Shown in pieces: positions 57,668-64,000 of a DNA stretch of 64,000 nucleotides (its first letter is position 1; each line of letters begins with the position of its first letter). The position numbers and the translations under genes were made by a program. The notes beneath the pieces were generated by a model. That model worked only from the letters and a program-made list of their open reading frames with translations, made no database searches and was not told the origin of the DNA. The DNA comes from Opisthorchis felineus (Eukaryota; Platyhelminthes; Trematoda; Opisthorchiida; Opisthorchiidae): assembly GCA_004794785.1 (NCBI GenBank), contig SJOL01006626.1, positions 605,991 to 669,990 of the forward strand. The letters run 5' to 3'.

Positions 57668-57676
57668 GAAAGCAGC

Positions 57677-58600
57677 GTCCACCTCACCTCTTCAATCCTT
57701 CTACTCAAACACTGGTGGGTACGTGAAAATTTATAGAGAATACTCTTCTGAGTTCATCATCGAAATTAGTATCACCTTTGTCACGTTTCCTCTTCAACTT
57801 CACAATCAAATTTATTACCGAAGAAACATTGGCCATGTCTTCCACGTCTGGCGCCGGATTTCTTTTCGAGGAAGACCTTAGGGAATTGGAGTGTGCTGAC
57901 GAAATTGCGCTACTTAGTTAAAATTCCATCCATATACACGATACATTGAATAATGTTGTCATGCGTTTTGCTATGCGCTTTGTACCTTTAGAGCGTAAAA
58001 TGCTATTACAAGACTGGGCGAGTGGACAACTAAAGCTGCTCATGGTAGCATAACCACTAGAGCAAGTGGACAGGTTCACCTATCTCGAACGGCATCATTG
58101 TTGACGAAGTGAACGTTAGAATCACTAAAGCTCACTTTGCTTTCCTTCGACCTAGCACCTCTGGGGTTGATGTCGCTATAGGGTCTACAGCGTGGTAATG
58201 CGTCCACTGTCTGTTTACAGTTGTCACACGTAGCCGTTGTTTTTTGAACACAAGAGGACATTGCTTATCTTTGACTGTCGGTGCCTTCAAAACATTGCAC
58301 ACGTATCATTGGCGATACCGAATTGCGACTAGTGGATTTTCGCACCAAAGCAGCTGCTCATCCAATTGATGAGTTGATTTGGCTGCACCAACTACGCTGG
58401 TCTGGTCACGTATGCCATGTTATCTATCGCCTCGGTGTGCTCTTGTCGCTGAGGTCCCACTAAAAGATACCATAGGTGAACAGTGCATGACTTGGTGACG
58501 GAAAGTGATCTTGCCTTCACCGGTGCATTTCGTATGCAGCCAGCCACGTCAGGGGTTGAAGGTACTCACCGAAATGGCGGTTTCACGCAGCCAGTAGTTA
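57677..58600 (+). pseudogene. RTE-like LINE, reverse transcriptase part 2 and C-terminus
   Basis: Resumes after the SINE: VSPLSRFLFNF (family form QGCPLSPFLFNF), TEETL, then LRELECADEIALL at 57880-57910, the palm YADD box decayed to CADE and followed by a stop. Next come NVVMRFAMRFVPLERKML, LLQDWASG, EQVDRFTYL and LHQLRWSGHV at 58383. At least six frameshifts or stops. Not active. Confidence 0.85.
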
Positions 58601-61600
58601 TGTTGTGTCGATTCACCTGATCTTAATCGTACCCCCTGTTTATTTTCTTCAAAAAAGGTGTTTCTGTACCCCATCTATCTTACATTATCCGCTGCCATAA
58701 GCTGCGACGATCTGAATCACCGCCCAGACGTACACGATTCACGGTTGTCAAACTGAAGTGAACTGAACTGATAGCTTGCCCATGAAATGCTGAAACAGAC
58801 GCTTCTTTATTCAAATTCTATTATCACCATCATCATCATCTATTAATTTGTGCGGCGGGAGATAAAGGATTGCGCAATTCAATGACCTGATCTGCTTTTC
58901 GAATCTCAAGATGTTTTGATCGTTTCTGTCGAAGTTCCTGTAACCTGGCAGTAAATGTTGAATTCCTGCTGGTTGTGGGCTCTTGAGATGAGCACCACAG
59001 GACTCGGCTGCAGTAAAGTACTTCCCTCCGACTGTTTATCTTTGTTGAGTTCGCCCGTACTATGCAATCCACGGCTGAAAATTCAGTAACTCCTCACTAC
59101 TTACAAGTAAGTCACTCAGGTATGACAGCCATGCTAGAAGTCCTGGGAACTTCTTTGAACTCAATGCCCCCCCACCCACACACACACCTAAGCTTAAGTG
59201 AACCACATTGATGGTCAGGTAAGCTTAGCTACGGAATTTGAGTCCGAATTTCTGAATATTTTCGGTTCGATTAGTTGTTGGGCAACACCATTCCGTCAAA
59301 TGTGTCTTGTTTCGTTTGCACTAAGAGGTTGCACGCTCTGACGATGATCCAGAACTGAGGTCACGTTAACTTTAAGACTTTCCCGTTCAGCCTGAAGCTT
59401 CAAGACCCCGGTCTGCCTCTGGTTTCTTAGATGTCCCATTTTAGGCCCGGAGGACTCCGCTAACGTGCTTTCTGCGAGTCCTACGCTCCATCGTGAGAAG
59501 GCCAAATTACTTACTGACTGAATGGTGTCGCCTACATAGAACCATGTGTACAGAGCANGTCGCTTCGGCTGGTAATGAAACGTTTGCAACCAAATCACCC
59601 ACCTCAGCGAACAAACCAAAGGCTATCATTACAGCCTGAGCTACTAATATTCTCGTCAGTTGTGGACCGATGGTCCTTGGCTTGTACCACTTGATTGTAC
59701 TGCGCAGTCCCATCAAAGTATATGTTCCAACCTATAGCTAATGAGTTTGTGGCACCATTTGACGTCGCATGCAGGCAAAGAGCCTGAGTGTCGTTATGTG
59801 GGGTCGGATGAATGTATGTACAACAGTTCTGTATGCCTACAAATAAGGTCAATGGTAAGGCGATCGTTCCACAGGTTCCAATGGACGAATGGTCATAAAA
59901 GACGACTGGGGTGCTGAACACCTATCAAAGGCAACGACTGAGCTGTCGAACATGTAATAATAAAACTCAAGGCTTATCAAATTGGCTCACAAAAAAGAAG
60001 CTTGCTGGGGTTTCCATGCCTATCCAAGCTCAGCTGATGCTCTTGTACAGCTAACCGAGTACCACGACTATCATGCATGCTTATTCTGACTGCTAAGTTC
60101 TGCTTAATGTCAATGAAAAAATACAGTTAGATGGCACGACAAATTATTACACGATGATGTGGATTGGAACGGTCGGCTGAAGCAAATGTCGCTTCCGCCT
60201 TGACACTCAGCATAGGGATCTTTATCTAAAAGTGCACGTAGTCTCGCGTGACGAGACTGCGTCAAACAAATCACGTCACCTGAGCGATCAGTTGTCAGAA
60301 CGAACAACAACAATTTTGCGTGCTGGTTTGCCTAAACCGCACTCCATCACACGCAACGCAAGCACTCCGCTGGGCTTACATAATCCAGTCTTCTGGTTCT
60401 GTTCGCATCATTTGTACATAGTTTTGCGGTTCAACCGGCTCATCAAGTATACTATGTAGGTTTAACATCTATTCAGTTACCGGGGTACTTAACTTTTCCA
60501 TTCTAATTTAATGGGCTAATCAAAATATAGGAAAACGAACTAGTCAATGTTTCAACCGGAAGTGAGCAACTATAGTTAGAGGGGGTCAAAAAATGTCACC
60601 GGAGCACTTTGACTTTCCGCGTGCCCGGCCATCCCAGTGATCTATGCTGGGTTTTTCACCTGCATAACTGCCAAATTCGCTTTCTTCTAGTTTTGTATCA
60701 CATGATAGAAATTTCTTTCAAACAACTTATCTACAATAGTAAGATGCGGATTTCGGTGACAGCTGTTGTACTGGAAGTCCGTACGCTATCGACCGTGAAC
60801 GCGTGATCACTGTGCACAGCACAAACGAAACACCTGATGCACGTTTAGGTGCAAACTATTCAACGTATTTTTAGTGATCTGGTTGCAGATGTTTCCACTT
60901 ACGGAGATTTTGACATTTTCAGGCGAGCAAATTCAGGGGGGAGGTGTAACCACACGTTAACCTGGGACTGACTGATCGATTTTCGCACCGAAGCGCGCGA
61001 TTTTAAACGAGCTATTCTTGTGACTTGACTTCAGTAGATTTTGTCGCTGGTTCGTTAGATTTGGGCACTTGAGATCAAGTAACCAATGTTCCGCAAAGTC
61101 GCAAAAATAGCGGTGAAATAAAAGCGAGCTAGGCAACCAACTGAAGCAATTACTTTATTTGGTTATTCGCTGTGAGGATTTCAGGGTTTTCTTGTCTCAT
61201 TGTCGCGTCTGTCAGTGGTGAGCATGTTTGGACAGCAGAAGGACTGTTCGAGGTGAGTGTGTGAAGACTGCTGCCACGAATAACAGGTTTGATGTACTGT
61301 GAAATTCTGGACTGCATTAGCTCACAGCATTGCATTCTCCAGAACAATTGTTGAGTAAGGTAAGTGAATCAGTAGGATTCTACGTGTCAATGTGTCTCAA
61401 ATGGTCACAGGCAGACAGACATTCGTCAGAAAATACCCTGGAGACAACCCGGTTATAGTTTCTTTCACGTTGGTAGGATCCCTGTCTTTTGGAAAAATAT
61501 CCAAACGAATACCTAATCGACGTTTCCGTCCTTGTGGAAATGGGTTGGTTATCTGTCAGCACGCAGTCAGTCTTCAGAAAAAGCCATCACCTGCCGTCAT

Positions 61601-63654
61601 CGTTCCGAAGAGTAACAACTGGCTTCACGTCATCCAATGACGACGAAATTCACGTGGTGTTGGAGAATACTGTCCCCTTGCAAACAGCTGTCGTGTAGCT
61701 TAGGTTTTGGTCCACCAGTTAATCGGTACAAAAGAACGAATCGCTCATTTCGGTTCACTGAAATGGGAAGAAACGAAATTGATTTTTACCTCCACGATAT
61801 TCGGTTTTCACTTCAGCAATCTCACTTATTGAAACGCCTCGAAGCAAGTTTCTGAATCACAAGGAAACTGGGTGTAATGATTGTTGATTTTATTGGTTAT
61901 TTTAGGTGTCAACGGAATACGAGCCAAGCTTATAATCATAGCAACCAGAACAAGTTGTAGATAAAAGTCAGCTGCTCACTTGGGAGCATCCTTGGGGAAT
62001 TATCGGTGGCTGTTTCCTCTTGTGGTTGGGATGGTCGCAGACCCGTTTCCGAAGCCTTGTGCACATCACAGTCTGTCAGATTTCGATAAGATTTTTCACT
62101 TTGAGTGAAAAAACATTTCTCGTAATGTTCATTATCGGCTGAAACACGTAATGTATAGATAGCGTTCATTGCTGTCATCCGAGTCATGGGTAATTTCCGT
62201 GGCAACCAGCCAAAGTTGAATGATAAGAGCACTCGGTACTGCAATGATCTATATTCATGCCTACGACGTAGAGTCTTTGGAACTGTGTGTGGACCCCGTG
62301 GCTGGACAACGACTCTCACTATCCCAAACCCTTTTCCGCTCTAACTGTATTGTGTGCAAGATATTAGTTAACTGTCCGAATGTTCAACAGAGCTTGAACA
62401 TATTTATCTCTGAGAGCATGCTTATGTTTAGAGACGACAACAACAGCCTCCAAGTGCTTTCCAAACTCATCGATCGGGTTGCCGTTCTGAAAAATAGTGA
62501 CGAAGGCGGAAATTCATCGCCATGCGCAGTTCCAATTTTTTAGTTACTGTCATTGAAAGGTCCTTGTCTTCAAATACCTTGACTCAGTTGCGTTTCTTGA
62601 CAAGCGGGCATTCGAAGAAGTTAACGTTAGCGTAGAGTACGCAGTATTTACTCTCTTGCTTTTAAAGGAGGCACCACAAAGACAGCGTGAAATCCACTGA
62701 AATGTAAAGGTATTGACCTGAAATTCGCTCACCTCTTCGCCATGTTTGGGAGACCTGGTCTCTAGAAGCTGAGAGCCATTGAGGGCTAGGTATTTTCTAT
62801 CATTGCTACTCTCCGGGGTACCTGTTGTTCTTGGCGTAATTTCCCCTCCGGTTAAGTGGTGCGCAAACGCCTCTGCGGTATTGAGAAGATGGGTACAATA
62901 ATCCAACGTGCGTAACTCCAGTGGCTTGATCACATTCTACGGAACCCTCTATAAAACCCACCCCCACCCGGTATTCAATAACCGGAACATATCAGAATGC
63001 GACTGGATACAAAGCCGACGTTCTCCACCTCCTCGAAGCAAGACGAGGGGCCGAGGCAACATATGAACCCGGCTTCACTTCACATTGTGGTGCCATGGCC
63101 TTCGCTATCTGAGACATCAGTAGAGTTGGAGTTGGGACCATAAGCAGAGATGCAGTATCGGAATTTGGAGCCAGTAGTTACAAATTTACTGTCTTTCAAA
63201 TGTTTGTTGCTTTCGTCTTGCCATCAGGTAATAATTAAGTAGTTGAACTGTGAAAAATGGCTTCCGAAGAATAGTTTGTTTGAAGGATGATGATCAAAGC
63301 ATTCACACGTTACCTGCCACCCTTAATTGGTTCAGGCTTGACGTGCACAACTTCATGTGGTCTACGGAACACCATTTTCTATATCTAAACTTACCGGAAT
63401 TCCATTTGAGACTGTACACGGCACCAGTGTCTGTCCACAACGGATCTGCCCTCCTCAGAAGACCTCAGTGACATAATTCTAGTGAGAATATGTTGAGTAG
63501 TGTAGACAAGTTGTTTGTTGTCACGCCTCCGGCACGTAGTAGTGAAGCAGTGCTAAACAACTCGCCCCGCATTTCGGATGACCATGGTTCGAATCCTCGT
63601 ACGACTATCACAAGGGAGGGTTCGAACAGGCGCTGAACACGAGTCTACTATTGG
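58601..63654. other. no confident gene
   Basis: Short open frames on both strands. 61185-61252 has an acceptor (GCTGTGAGGATTTCAG) and a GTGAGT donor around FSCLIVASVSGEHVWTAEGL, an isolated candidate. Minus frames at 61936-62319 and 62550-62933 (127 codons each) are unassigned and may be one decayed element. A family D copy at 59515 is listed separately. Confidence 0.35.
59515..59630 (+). repeat. family D repeat with one N
   Basis: GGTAATGAAACGTTTGCAAC and CCACCTCAGCGAACAAACC match 20470-20520. The CTGATGA box is replaced by an interrupted stretch around the N at 59558, so the hammerhead-like core cannot be judged. Confidence 0.55.
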
Positions 63655-63775
63655 CGGAATACACTCCTTTGAAACAAATTTGTTTTTTTTTTTCGGGAGA
63701 CTCACCTGGAACGCCGCTGAATCTCTCGTTTATGATGTTTTTTAGCAACTGAATGTGCTGCACCAGGCTGCCTCC
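63655..63775 (+). repeat. family H repeat, left arm of inverted pair
   Basis: GGCGGAATACACTCC, GGGAGACTCACCTGGAACGC, GAATCTCTCGTTTATGATG and GTGCTGCACCAGGCTGCC. Stops at the centre of the inversion. Confidence 0.78.
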
Positions 63776-63789
63776 CGCTTATGAAGTTC

Positions 63790-64000
63790 TTAAGCGATAT
63801 CTTGAATATCGTACCAACTAAAACATGAGGCGGCCTGGTGCAACACGTTCGGTCGAAGCAGAAAATCATAAACGAGAGATTCAGCTGGGTTCCAGTGAGT
63901 CTCCCGCAAAACCAAATTTGTTTGCGAATGAGTGTATTTCGCTAATTTCGTGCAATCTGGGTTCAAGTAGAACACAAGGTTGACGGAAACTCGGGGACTG
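63790..64000 (-). repeat. family H repeat, right arm, cut by window end
   Basis: CGATATCTTGAATATCGTA, AACATGAGGCGGCCTGGTG, GAGAGATTCAGCTGGGTTCC, GCGAATGAGTGTATTTCG, GGTTGACGGAAACTCGGGGA. The window ends just before the ribozyme would start on the + strand. Confidence 0.82.

Noticed and set aside
1..64000. CRISPR array, operons, bacterial genes
   Set aside because: No regular short repeats with unique spacers, no ribosome-binding sites or long uninterrupted genes; the window is eukaryotic.

Overview
This is a eukaryotic, intron-bearing and repeat-rich window, about 45% GC by eye. It starts after an assembly gap (N at 1-326) and has one more unknown base at 59558. The mix of tRNA-derived SINEs, decayed non-LTR retrotransposons, Penelope-like reverse transcriptase, short gypsy-type solo LTRs and hammerhead-ribozyme repeats suggests a digenean flatworm. 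An opisthorchiid liver fluke (Clonorchis/Opisthorchis type) is the most likely source, but that is inference from repeat style and no named host gene confirms it. There is no bacterial, viral or CRISPR content.

Host coding sequence is sparse and all of it that I can support is on the + strand. The best gene runs 39940-53240: three exons in matching phase (39940-40794, 42475-42529, 52753-53240) separated by introns of 1.7 kb and 10.2 kb. It encodes a Ser-rich, probably disordered protein with a ten-histidine run; I do not recognise the family. A chain of short exons with mini-introns lies at 3205-3751, and a coding-like exon touches the gap at 336-508. Other exon candidates with good splice sites are at 6998-7211, 16492-16859, 26662-28863, 31989-32330 and 34487-34915. 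None is identified by homology, and each would need transcript evidence.

The rest is mainly transposable elements. Family H is a repeat of about 307 bp that carries a minimal hammerhead ribozyme with a self-complementary stem III. It occurs at least 14 times, often as inverted or 1.3-unit tandem copies. Family S is a tRNA-derived SINE of about 180 bp (13 copies), one of which has a clean 9-bp target duplication inside a LINE. Family B is a second repeat of about 320 bp with tRNA-like A and B boxes (8 copies). Family D (3 copies) carries a second hammerhead-like core. Two solo LTRs of about 290-300 bp each have a perfect 4-bp target duplication. Four LINE fragments and one Penelope-like fragment are protein-level fossils with stops and frameshifts.

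Layout: 1-326 gap; 336-3751 compact exons with H copies in an intron; 4190-4815 inverted H pair; 5449-5748 solo LTR; 9125-9400 Penelope fragment; 9889-10072 SINE; 14.5-19.3 kb H, B and S repeats around an exon pair at 16.5 kb; 20.0-20.5 kb H and D; 25.0-25.4 kb inverted B pair; 26.6-29.6 kb candidate gene, solo LTR and SINEs; 30-34.9 kb SINEs and candidate exons; 36.3-38.2 kb LINE and B; 40-53 kb main gene, whose long intron holds LINE, H, S, B and D copies; 57-58.6 kb LINE split by a SINE; 63.6-64.0 kb inverted H pair cut by the window end. Most remaining short open frames look like chance.
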